The notes under the pieces: generated by a model
What the model was told of the DNA's origin: nothing
The model's input: the letters and a program-made list of their open reading frames with translations, nothing else
Database searches by the model: none
Source: Symbiodinium natans
Lineage: Eukaryota > Sar > Dinophyceae > Suessiales > Symbiodiniaceae
Direction: 5' to 3'
Length of the DNA: 64,000 bases
Assembly (NCBI GenBank): GCA_905221605.1
Contig: CAJNDS010000546.1
Location: forward strand, 832,824 to 896,823
Translations under genes and position numbers: made by a program
Shown: in pieces, positions 31,769 to 40,910 of the stretch
How the letters are laid out: the number at the start of each line of letters is the position of its first letter
How positions within the stretch are numbered: position 1 is the stretch's first letter

Positions 31769-33449
31769 ATGGGGCGCAAATCACGATCCTTGTGTGCAGC
31801 AGCTGCTGCCACAGGTGTGCTGGGTCTGGTGCTAGCACTCCCAGCCCACAACAACCAAGAATGTTTTACATCCGAGTCAGTGGCCTGGTTCACTTTCCCA
31901 CGAGCCGCACGGCAAAGAGCGAGAGTGAGCCAGGTGGGCCACAAAACCGCGCGAGAGGTACAATCCGACTCTGCCGCCTTCTTCTTCAGTAGATACAGCG
32001 CGACAAGGACTTTCGAGTCTATACTTGCGGGAACACCACGCCTGTCAGTTCCTTGGTAGCCCAGTGGTACCCTCTACCCTTTCCTTTCTTAACTATGAGT
32101 TCCCTTATAAAAGTAACCAACCCAAAAAACGGGGTGCCCTAAACCCTAAACCCCTAAACCCCTAAACCCTAAACCCTAAACCCTAAACCTACTAAGGTTC
32201 TGGCTGGACCTCCAAGCTGTGGCAAGAGTCGCTTCATCGCCGGAGTCATGCACGAGTGGCAGCATCCGCAAGGCTTCTTAGTAGTAGGGTTTAGGGTTTA
32301 GGGTTCAGGGTTCAGGGTTTAGGGTTTAGGGTTTAGGGTTTAGGGTTTAGAGTAGGTAACCTTTAACCTTCTTGGGGTAACAGAATCTCGCCTCATAATC
32401 CCAAAAGGTTAACCTTTAGTTCCCCCAGATTCCTGGACAACTAAGGCTTCATCTACATCAACCTCAGAGGTGTAGACCTCACTTCCACGCAGGCCCTCAC
32501 AGACACCCTGCTCCGAGCAGCCAGGGAGAGTTGGCCCAGAAGGATGCTGAGGAAGTTCAGGAGGGCGAAGAGGAAAGGAAGGGTCAAGTGGCTGAGATCT
32601 TCAAGAAAGTTGGAAGCATCAAATGGCCGCTCGCTGCCTTTGCGAGAGCTGCAGGATGTACTTCGGACATTAGGGCAGATGTTGAGCAAGAAGCCGTTCA
32701 GGAACTGGTGGGGTGGCACGAAGATGCAGCCAGTGCTGTGCTTTGATGAGGCGCATCTTCTGCATCAAGAGCTCGTGGCAGCAAAGCCCGACTCGAGTGA
32801 TACCAGAAGTGCGTATGAGATCTTGATGAGGTGGATTGTCCGGAACACCAAAGAGGAGCGCAACTTTCACGTGCTCATGGTCTCATCAGCGCCACGCTTC
32901 GCCAGCGAGCTCTATAAGCACCCCCAAGCACAAGTGAAACCCTTGGTGCTGGGTGACTTAGATAAAGCAGATGCTAGCCAGTTTTGGAAGAGATGTGGTG
33001 GTGAGAAGGTGAAGTTTGATGACGCGTTCGCAGCGGTGGGTGGTCATATGCACCACTTGGAGAGCTTGGCCGAAGCACCGGACTATGACTTTGAACTTCA
33101 GAGCATCCAGGCCAGCTTGAACTACGTGGCGACTGACTTTCTGACAAAGCACGGCAAGCATGCGGTGTTAGCCATCGAGTTCATCCTCAGCAACGGCGGG
33201 ATGGTGCCGAAGAGAGAGTTGCTGCAGAAGCTGCAAGAGAATGGTTACCCTTTGCTGAAGGAGGCTGCTGAGAAGCTCGAGGAGATGATCGATGACAATG
33301 GTTTCCAAGAGAGGATCGTCCAAGGCCTCTCCTCGGATTTGCCAGCAGCTGCTCGTGACATGGAGCTCCCCATAGTCATGGCGCCATGTCGCGCGGTGCG
33401 TAAGCTGTGGGAAGTCAACCTAGAAAGCTGGAAGACTCTGGTTGAGTGA
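31769..33449 (+). CDS. P-loop (AAA-type) ATPase with signal peptide, 452 aa
   Basis: Exons 31769-32047, 32197-32272 and 32446-33449 join in phase into 452 codons ending in TGA. Residues 1-26 are a signal peptide (basic start, then CAAAAATGVLGLVLALPA). Walker A GPPSCGKS is at residues about 97-104 (exon 2), a Walker B-like VLCFDEAHLL at about 215-224, and a sensor-like strand HVLMVSSAP near 261-269. The C-terminal 150 residues are helical. The layout suits a STAND/archaeal-type ATPase, but I cannot name a family. The signal peptide and basic linker could be a plastid- or secretory-targeting presequence (inference). Intron 1 is introner C (GT donor inside a GTTC duplication). Intron 2 is introner A with a GC donor and an 8-bp AAGGCTTC repeat at both borders. 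Start chosen: first ATG of the frame, 125 bp after the previous stop. Confidence 0.8.
32048..32196 (+). mobile_element. Introner family C, copy 3, right half replaced by CCCTAAA array
   Basis: TTGGTAGCCCAGTGGTACCC at the left is the intact C end. After AACGGGGTGCCCTAAACCC the expected right arm is replaced by heptamers ending CCTACTAAG. GTTC flanks both sides. Confidence 0.75.
32273..32445 (+). mobile_element. Introner family A, copy 2, with TTTAGGG insert and 8-bp duplication
   Basis: Flanked by AAGGCTTC on both sides (host CAAG/GCTTC). After TTAGTAGTAGGG come about nine TTTAGGG units, then the element resumes with AGTAGGTAACCTTTAACC and ends GGACAACTAAG. Copies 1 and 3 lack the array. Confidence 0.85.
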
Positions 33450-34945
33450 CATCCCTGACCTCCACTTCGTGCTGTGTTCATTGGAAGCTACATTCTCCGA
33501 CACGTACATGCGAGGTGGCCGCGAGGACAAGACGTGAAGCTGCGTAGATGTGCTCAGCATTGGCACGATGGTGGGCCCAGTGAGGCTCGACCCAGAGAAT
33601 GCTGCCGCCATGGGAACCCTAAACCCTAAACCTTAAACCCTAAACCCCAAAGCCTAAACCCTAAACCCTCAAGCACCCACCGCCATGGCTTCCGACGATG
33701 GAGCTCTGTCGTTGAGCTGGGGCCTTCACGCACATAGCTGCAGGCCGCCACTTCAGTGCAGCATTTTTGCCAGAAGAAGAAGCAAAAAGTTCGAACACAC
33801 AGCATGAGGAGATGAGCAAGCAAAGTGTTGCCAACGCTGTCTGGACTCTCCAAGCCAGCTTCGTAAACCCTAAACCCTAAACCCCAAAACTCGTGGTCTC
33901 ATCGGGCTGGTGGATGCGTTTTCACATGCAGTCATGGTAAGCTCTTGAGGACTGCTACAGGCAGGGGTTTAGGGTTTAGGGGGGTTTTGGGCGGTTTTGG
34001 AGTTTTAGGGGTTTTAGGGGTTTTAGGGGCTTAGAGGGAGATTTAGCGCATCGGCGGTCTAGGGGCTTGCTGGGCTTGGGCTTGATTTGGAATAAGCTTT
34101 GAGTTTAGGGGTTTTGGGGTTTTGGGGTTTCAGGGGCTTTAGGGGCTTAGAGGGAGATTTAGCGCATCAGCGGTCTAGGGGCTTGCTGGGCTTGAGTTGG
34201 AATAAAAACTTTGTGAACTTCTAGTGACACCTGGAAAGTGGCAGGGGCCGGGGGATTAGGGCTTAGGATGCATCGACTTTCTAGATCCCGAACCCTCAAC
34301 CCTAACTTCACCTAAACCCTAAACCCTAAACCCTCCCAGGTGTCTGTAATGTGAAGACTTCTGCTCCCAGTTTGTGATTGGAGTCCAGTTGGTTGATTGT
34401 CCACGACCAAAACGGGCCTTTCCCCATCAGCCGCCATTCGGGAGCTTCTCAAACTTGGGGGCAAGCCACGTGCACCTTAGAATGACTGGGGGTTCAGGTT
34501 TTAGGGTTTCGGGTTCTGGGTTTAGGGTGTAGGGTACCTTAAAACTTGACTGCTAGGGTTTAGGGTTTAGGGTGTAGGGTGTCGGGCTGGACATCTTAGG
34601 GTCAACAAGGTTTAGGGTTTAGGCTGTGATCTGGACCCCCTTTCAAACCTACAGGGTTTCGGGTTCAGGGTTTAGGGTTTAGGGTTTAGGGTTTAGGACG
34701 CCTTCAGCCCGTAGAAAGGTGACGCTCCAACCAGCGAGCCGAAGTCTGTGACCCGGGAGCTGGTTCATGCAACGTTTTTTTGTTGAAGCTCAGGGTCTTT
34801 GGGGTTTAGGGCTTTTAGGGTTTGGGGTGTGTAGAGCTTTGGTGCTTTTAGGGTTTTTGGGGGGTTTTTGGGGCCCCGACCCGTTTAGGGTTTGGGGTTT
34901 AGGGTTTAGGGTTTCGGGTGTAGGGTTTAGGGTTTAGGGCAAAAG
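33450..34945 (+). other. Several candidate exons, gene structure unresolved
   Basis: 33717-33862 is the best: 48 codons containing HFSAAFLPEEEAKSS and MSKQSVANAVWTLQASF. The latter resembles helical repeats of organellar RNA-binding (OPR/FAST-kinase-like) proteins, a weak similarity. An ATG with good context lies at 33685 in another frame. Other stretches: 33889-33937 (GLIGLVDAFSHAVM before GTAAGC), 34431-34497 (GSFSNLGASHVHLRM) and 34716-34770 (KGDAPTSEPKSVTRELVH). 34020-34215 holds two copies of a phrase with TTAGAGGGAGATTTAGCGCA. 33450-33610 is open on both strands. Confidence 0.35.
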
Positions 34946-37900
34946 AGCCGAGGCCCAGCAGCAGCAAGAGCAGGAGATGCCGGCGCACCCTGCCGCTGCC
35001 GTTCCCTCAGCCTTCGCGTTCGCTGCTGAGAAGGCCCGCACGGCCAGGGCTTTGAGGGCTCTAGGGGTTTAGGGGTTTAGGGTTTAGGGTTTAGGGTTTA
35101 GGGCAACCGTAAATCCCAAACCCTCAACCTTAAAGCCAAAAGGGTTTGACCCTCTTTTGGTGGTTAGGCTCCCCCCTTGTGAACAGAAGAAGGGTTTAGG
35201 GTTTAGGTTCCTCAACACCATGAGAGTCCCATGTGCCTAAGGGTCTATAAAATCTGCTTGGATCCAACGTCACTACGTGGGAGCTATCTTTATATGGGCT
35301 CGGGTCAAGTAAGCATGATGCCTTTTGTTGAGGGGAGACCCTTAAGTCACAGGGTCGCAGAAAGCACGGACCCAGAGAAGGCACGGTGTAGGGTTTGGGG
35401 TCATAGGGAGTAGAGGACAGGCCGCAGCTCATGAAGTCGTAGCGGGGAGTTTTGCTCCGTTGCAGCCAGATCCTTCTCAGAGACCCCAGATCAATCAGCG
35501 TGGCATGGCACCGCCCCTCCTTGCAGCATCTCTTTCTTCCAGCAGCCCTACTGACCAGGAAGCAACAAAGTTTGGTGTCAAGGTTCAGGGTACAGGGTTC
35601 GGGCAGACAGAGAACCCAAACCCCAAAGCCCCACCAAATCCCTAAGCCCTAGACCCCTCAAATCCCTAACCCTAGACTCTAAGCCACCTCTAGAAGCCCT
35701 AAACCCAAAGCCCTGAACCCTAAACCACCTCTATAAGCCTAAACCTAAACCACCTCTGCAAGCCCTAAACCCTAAACTCTATGCTCTAAAACCCTAAACC
35801 CCACAGCACCATGGTCAGGCGCGCTTCGATTTCTACTGGGGCAACACACCGAACGCGTCGCCGCCCCTGCAGATCCCAGCACGGGTCCAGAGCCTGGGTT
35901 AGGGTTTAGGGTTTAGGGTTTAGGGTTTAGGGTTTAGGGTTTAGGTTTAGGGTTTGTGGTTTAGGGTTTGTGGTTTAGGGTTTGGGGTTTAGGGTTAAGG
36001 GTTAAGGGTTTAGGGGCCTAGGCAGGCCCCAAACACTAAACCCATCCTCCCCCTAACCCTCAACCCTCAGCCCTAAACCCTAAACCCTAAACCCTAAACC
36101 CTAAACCCTAAACCCTAAACCCTAAACCCTAAACCCTAAACCCTAAACTAAGTGAGGGGTCGCTTCCGTCGAGCGACAGACCCCGAACGCTCGGCCAAGG
36201 GCCTTACAGCCCGAGCGCCCAAGCGAAAAGAGAAACGGAAAGGTGAGGGTTAAGCATCACCGTCTGTCCTGGACAGGCCAACGGACATCGGCCTTTTTTA
36301 CGACAACGTCAGTACTCGGCTAAGGGATGGCCGGCACCCAGACCACCTTTAGCGTAGCTAAAGTATAACCCCAAATCGTAACCCTTTGTTTCTGGAGGTC
36401 GGTTCATGATTTTGGGTTCAGTTTGCCGGGCCCCCCCCCCCCCCCGGGGCCCCCTGGCCCCTGGTGGCTGGATTCCTGGACCAGAAGGCTGACGAACCCC
36501 TTTACCTCCCAACCCCCCCGGGGGCCCCCTGGCCCCTTGTGGCTGGATTCCTGGACCAGAAGGCTAGGAGGCTGGCGAGGGGGTCCAGGCAGGCTGGTTG
36601 CTCAATTTCGTGATTTTTCATGGATTTTGCCTCTGAGGCCCCCGCCTGGCCGACTCTTTACCAAGCCCCGGCACGCCCCCAAAGGCCCGAACCAACCTGG
36701 AAGGTGCTTCAAAAAGAGGGGAGAGCCCAGGATTTGCCCCCGTACCCGCAATGAAAAATGCTATTTTTTTTAGTACTGAAATCGATTACCCCACAAGGCC
36801 CTTGGGGCACCAAGAGCCACCAAAAGGCTTCAAAAGGCCCTCTAAAGGAGGGGCTCCCAGGATTTGCCCGCCCGCAATGAAAAATGCGATTTTTCGACTT
36901 AGAACGATGGTTTTGGGCACCCCTGCATTTTTGCTCCAACAGGGCCAGGAAAGCCCAAGCAAGCCCCAGCAAGGCCCCAGAGACCCCAAGAGCCACCAAA
37001 AGGCTTCAAATAAATAAGGGCCTCTGCGGGCCCTGACACGCCGAAGGCCCGAAAAGGGCCGAGGCTACCCCCAACCCCAGCTTAAACCCTAACACCGCAG
37101 CTTTAAAAACATCAAAGCAAGCTTGCAAGCCAAACTCCCGCGACTTGGGACTCCGGGCCCTCTGGAAGCTGGTGGGCCTCTTTTCTCTAGCCGGACGCTC
37201 AGAGCTTAAGAGGCTTGGGCCCCAGGATTTGCCCGTGCCCGCAAGGACAAATGCGATTTTTTGTACTAAGAACGAGTTTTGGGCACCCCCCCAGAAGGGC
37301 CAGGAAAGCCCCCAGGAAGCCCCCAAGAAGCCCCAAGAGCCACCAAAAAGGCTTGAGGCCCGTAAAGAAGGGGAATCCAGGAGCCGGCACAAAGGGTTTC
37401 CCTGACCTTCAAATAAAAAAGGGCCTCTACGGGCCCTGACACGCCGAAGGCCCGAAAAGGGCCGAGGCTACCCCCAACCCCAGCTTAAACCCTAACACCG
37501 CAACTTTAAAAACGTCAAAGCAAGCATCGGGGCACAAGAAAATAAATTCCATCAACCCTAAACCCTAATAGAGTATAGTGTGGGTGGCCGGGGTGGGTTG
37601 ACGGGCAACGCGAGCGCGCGGCCCGGGGCGCTTCACACCCGAGCGCGCGCCCTCCTCTGACACACCCTAAACCCTAAACCCTAAACCCTAAACCCTAAAC
37701 CCTAAACCCTAAACCCTAAACCCTACCCCTCCTTACTGGGAGGGAGGGAGGCCGGGGGGGGAAGCCTAGGAGTCAGCCACAGAGCCTCCCCGAGCCGCAG
37801 CGTGACGGAGAGTTGCCTGAAGCGTCCGGCGCGCCTGGGTCTGGTTTTAGGGTTTAGGGTTTAGGGTTTAGGGTTTAGGGTTTAGGGTTTAGGGTTTCGG

Positions 37901-38041
37901 GTTTAGGGCTTAGGGTTTAGGATTCAGGGTTTCGTGTTTCGGGTTTCGGGAGAGCCCCTTGGGAGGAATCCAGAAAGTAAAGGGGCCCTCCCCGCTTCAA
38001 GTTAGCTGCAGCTTCGCTGCTGGGGGAGGGGGGGGGGGGCT

Positions 38042-38094
<53 letters not shown>

Positions 38095-38968
38095 TGGTTC
38101 AGGAACCTCCTCCATGGGGGAGTTCTAAGCCCTAATTCCAGAGAATCCGAACCCCAAGCCCCTCAGCCCCGAAAACCCCTAAACCCGAATCCCTAAACCT
38201 GAACTTTAAGCCCTTCTAGATCCTCGGCTTCTTCGGCGAAGCTCTGAAAGCTAAGGGCTCAGCGCATGGAGGGCTTAGGGTTTAGGGTTTAGGGTTTTGC
38301 AGGGACTTTACCTTGGACCCTTAAGTAGTACCCTTGGGTTTGGGGACCCTTCTTGAAGATTCCTAATTAATTTTCAAAAGGGCCCTAAACCCTAAACCCT
38401 AAACCCTAAACCCTAAACCCTAAACCCTAAACCCTAAACCTTCAGGGCAACCTTTAAGGGGTACAACCTTAGGGGTATGAGCCTTAACCCCCCCTTGATT
38501 TTAGAGATCTAGGGGCTGCAGGAACCATGAGGTCCACTTCTCTCAGTGCTGGTCCCTTTGTGAGCTTATTACTTTAAAAAGCTTGCCCCGAAAGTTTAGG
38601 GCACCCAACAAGTGACCGCGATTCTGAGAACTACCCATACATGGAGGTCCATGGTACTTACTAACCACATAGCAACTGTACTTATAACCCAGTTGGTAAC
38701 CATATTAGGGTAATTAAGGGGCTTATAAGTGGGTTATCATACAGTTCTCATTGGTCATTCAGCACCAAGCAGGGGGTTTCTGGAGTACTGTACTTTAATA
38801 CTTTTTTGGTTCTGGGTTCCCACTCTAGCTCCTGAAACCTAAAGGAGTCTAGACGATTTTTCCAGTGTCTACTCCAAAGTTGGGGTATCTGCTGCAGCTC
38901 AGGCATTAGCCGAGCCACCTCTCATGGCAGCTGTGCGCGGCGGGGATGAGGCTTCTGCAGGGGCCTAA
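34946..38968 (+). CDS. Unidentified gene 11 (at least 8 exons), 3' complete
   Basis: Exons 34946-35066 (Gln/Ala-rich, QQQQEQEMPAHPAAAVPSAF), 35466-35582 (QINQRGMAPPLLAASLSSSS), 35807-35897 (HHGQARFDFYWGNTPNAS), 36153-36242 (RGRFRRATDPERSAKG, ending KRKEKRK), 37770-37843 (HRASPSRSVTESCLKRPARL), 38220-38272 (ILGFFGEALKAKGSAHG), 38522-38611 (HEVHFSQCWSLCELITLK) and 38866-38968 (VYSKVGVSAAAQALAEPPLM to TAA). All junctions from 35466 onward are in phase, including across the 1.5-kb intron holding the 36.3-37.6 kb repeat block. Gln-rich, Ser/Pro-rich and basic NLS-like segments suggest a nuclear, partly disordered protein (inference). The first exon is less secure. Confidence 0.6.
35235..35346. mobile_element. 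Introner family L
   Basis: GCCTAAGGGTCTATAAAATC at the left and GGGGAGACCCTTAAG at the right are inverted; other terminal complementarity is weaker. Single copy here. Confidence 0.45.
36300..37560. repeat. Dispersed-repeat block with two 110-bp direct copies
   Basis: 37016-37125 and 37422-37530 are near-identical (GGCCTCTRCGGGCCCTGACA, then CGAAGGCCCGAAAAGGGCCG and onward). A phrase with AATGAAAAATGC and ATTTTT recurs near 36749, 36876 and 37247; the first is inverted relative to 15893. Pro-rich open frames over 36423-36773 are repeat-derived. The block lies inside an intron of gene 11. Confidence 0.85.
37668..37945. repeat. CCCTAAA array, exon, TTTAGGG array
   Basis: About eight CCCTAAA units end at 37727; exon 37770-37843 follows; then TTTAGGG/TTTCGGG from 37847 to 37945. 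Confidence 0.9.
38028..38094. repeat. Poly-G tract
   Basis: More than 50 G with few interruptions. Length is likely unreliable in any assembly. Confidence 0.9.
38639..38773 (+). mobile_element. Introner family B, gene 11 copy
   Basis: CATGGAGGTCCATGGTACTT, TATAACCCAGTTGGTAACCA and GGGCTTATAAGTGGGTTATC match family B in order; the right end (TCATTCAGCACCAAG) is altered. It lies in the intron 38612-38865. Confidence 0.65.
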
Positions 38969-39337
38969 GATGTGCCCAGGATTGGGGTCCAGGGGTTTAG
39001 AGTTTAGGGTCTAGGGGTTTAGGGTTTAGGGTTTGAGGTTTAGGGGCTTTAGGGGTTTTAGGGGTTTAGGGGGTTTAGGGGGTTTAGGGTTGAAGATGTG
39101 CAAGCATCAAGCACTGCAAACGCACGACAAAGTCTTGCACGCAATGCTCCGACCTCATCGAGCCTGAAACCCTAAGCCTTAAAACCCTAACCTAACCTCT
39201 AAGCCGTAAACCATAAACCCTGGCTGGGGAAGGGTATGTGCGACTCGGGGCGCGAGCCTCAATCCTTTTAGCACCAGCAGCGCCCTCAATGAGACACCCA
39301 GACCCTAAATCCTTTACCCTCACGTGCGGGAACTCCC

Positions 39338-39735
39338 TAAACCCTAAACCCTAAACCCTAAACCCTAAACCCTAAACCCTAAACCCTAAACCCTAAACCC
39401 GAGGTTCGTGCCTTGCTGGCGACTGGCCATGACCCCAACGCTGCAGATGCACTGGGCGTCTTGGCAGCAAGCGGCTGCGAGCCCAATGGGGTCTAGGGTT
39501 TAGGGTTTAGGGTTTAGGGTTTAGGGTTTAGGGTTTAGGGTTTAGGGTTTAGGGTTTAGGGTTTGGGGTTTAGGGTTTGGGGTTTAGGGCAAGCAGTACC
39601 TAGGGTTTAGGGTTTAGGGTTTACGGTTTGGGGTTTAGGGTTTGGGGTTTAGGGCAAGCAGTACCTAGGGTTTAGGGTTTAGGGTTTACGGTTTGGGGTT
39701 TAGGGTTTGGGGTTTAGGGTTTAGGTTTTAGGGCA
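39338..39735. repeat. CCCTAAA array, exon, TTTAGGG array and 63-bp tandem repeat
   Basis: CCCTAAA to 39400, exon 39404-39490, TTTAGGG from 39494. Then two to three tandem units that each begin GCAAGCAGTACCTAGGG and end in TTTAGGG/TTTACGG/TTTGGGG variants. Confidence 0.9.
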
Positions 39736-40457
39736 AGCATTACCTACTTTCTTCCAGCTATTTCTATTAAAAGCCTCTACAGGGGTTCTCAGGCAACCTA
39801 CAAAAAACGACACAGGTTCTGAGGGTTCTTGAGGTACCTCAAGAAGTTCGCACCTCGAACGACAGGTGAGCCCTAAACCCTAAAACTCTAGACCCAAACC
39901 CTGAACCCTGAACCCTAAACCCTAAACCCTAAACCCTACTCAGGTCTGGGTCTTTCTTTGAAGCGCAGGAATGTTCAGTGTAATGAAAAACGAAAATTAA
40001 GTGCACCTGTAACCCATTTAGGGCTGAATTCGGTTTAGGGCCTAGGGTTAGGGTATAACCGCCTTAAGTCCCCAACTATGGTTAGAATTGGGTGATATGT
40101 GCAGTAATATTTGTGTTGAGAAGTACCGTGAACCTCCGAGCATCCTGGATGAGACTGTCTCCGCGGATGCTTCAGTCCTACAACGTCTCTATACAATCCT
40201 GCAAGGGACGAGCTACCTCCCTATTTCTCTAATAAGAGCCAGCGAGTATCAACCTAGACTGGCAGCTTGAACCCTCTAAAGTACCCTATCCTCCCAAACG
40301 TCTGAGCCATTGCATCCGAACATGTAAACGGAGTTTCAACACCAAGCCAGGTGAGACACCATTGTTTGAAGCGGCATCCTCCTCCAATCTCCGCATAGTG
40401 GCTGCGTTGCTACTGCACGGAGCCGAAATGTGGCGGCAGATGTCAAGAGAAGTTTGA
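39404..40457 (+). CDS. Unidentified gene 12 with an ankyrin-like repeat exon
   Basis: Exons 39404-39490 (VRALLATGHDPNAADALGVL), 39783-39865 (GFSGNLQKTTQVLRVLEVPQ), 39944-39964 (21-bp micro-exon, GC donor) and 40141 to at most 40270 (ILDETVSADASVLQRLYTIL) join in phase. About 40350-40457 reads GETPLFEAASSSNLRIVAAL, then LLHG, very close to the ankyrin consensus (GxTPLhxAA...ivxxLLxxGA). Phase into that exon is unresolved, so the ankyrin exon may belong to another gene. Ankyrin repeats bind proteins; nothing more can be said. A minus reading over 40286-40525 is a shadow. A further stretch at about 40500-40590 (FDEKHKARQMAQ) may continue the repeat. Confidence 0.5.
39985..40140 (+). mobile_element. 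Introner family B, degraded copy
   Basis: GTGCACCTGTAACCCATTTA, a TTTAGGG-like patch, GGTTAGAATTGGGTGATATG and the end AGTACCGTGAACCTCCGAG. It precedes the exon at 40141. Confidence 0.6.
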
Positions 40458-40604
40458 GTGTTGTTTTGGTTTGCTTCAGGCAGGTTTTCGCAATGACCCA
40501 CGCTAGCTTTTGATGAAAAGCACAAAGCTCGCCAGATGGCCCAAGTAGGTTGAAGATTCGAGGATGCGCGCGAGCGCTGCTCTTGGCATGTTCCTGGTGT
40601 CTTC

Positions 40605-40703
40605 TTAGTGGCAGAGTAGGAAACCTCTAACCTTTTGGTGATATTATAAGCCCTATAAATCCCAAAGGTTAACCTTTAGTTCCCTTAGGCTACTGGACAA
40701 CTA
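40605..40703 (+). mobile_element. Introner family A, copy 3
   Basis: TTAGTGGCAGAGTAGGAAAC to GGCTACTGGACAACTA, without a telomere insert. Flanks TGTCTTC / TGTCTC may be a target duplication. Confidence 0.7.
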
Positions 40704-40711
40704 TGTCTCTA

Positions 40712-40868
40712 AGGGTAGTTTCGGGGGCCCTTAATATGGTCCCTTACCTCCTTTATCGGGATCTGATGTATGGTCCTTCAATTTGTGTAGGGTTTATAAG
40801 GGGCATTAAGGGGTATTATAAGGGTACCCTTTTGATGGCCCATACTAAGGGACCATGAAACGACCTAG
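40712..40868 (+). mobile_element. Introner family F, copy 3, next to family A copy
   Basis: GTAGTTTCGGGGGCCCTTAA to AAGGGACCATGAAACGACCT, with near-perfect inverted ends. It begins 8 bp after the A element ends, so two introners sit back to back. Confidence 0.75.
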
Positions 40869-40910
40869 CCCTAGACCCTAAACCCTAAAAACCTAAACCC
40901 TTGATTTCAG

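Noticed and set aside
36423-36773. Pro-rich + frame
   Set aside because: Lies in a repeat block with CCCCC runs and repeated TGGATTCCTGGACCAGAAGG phrases; no borders.
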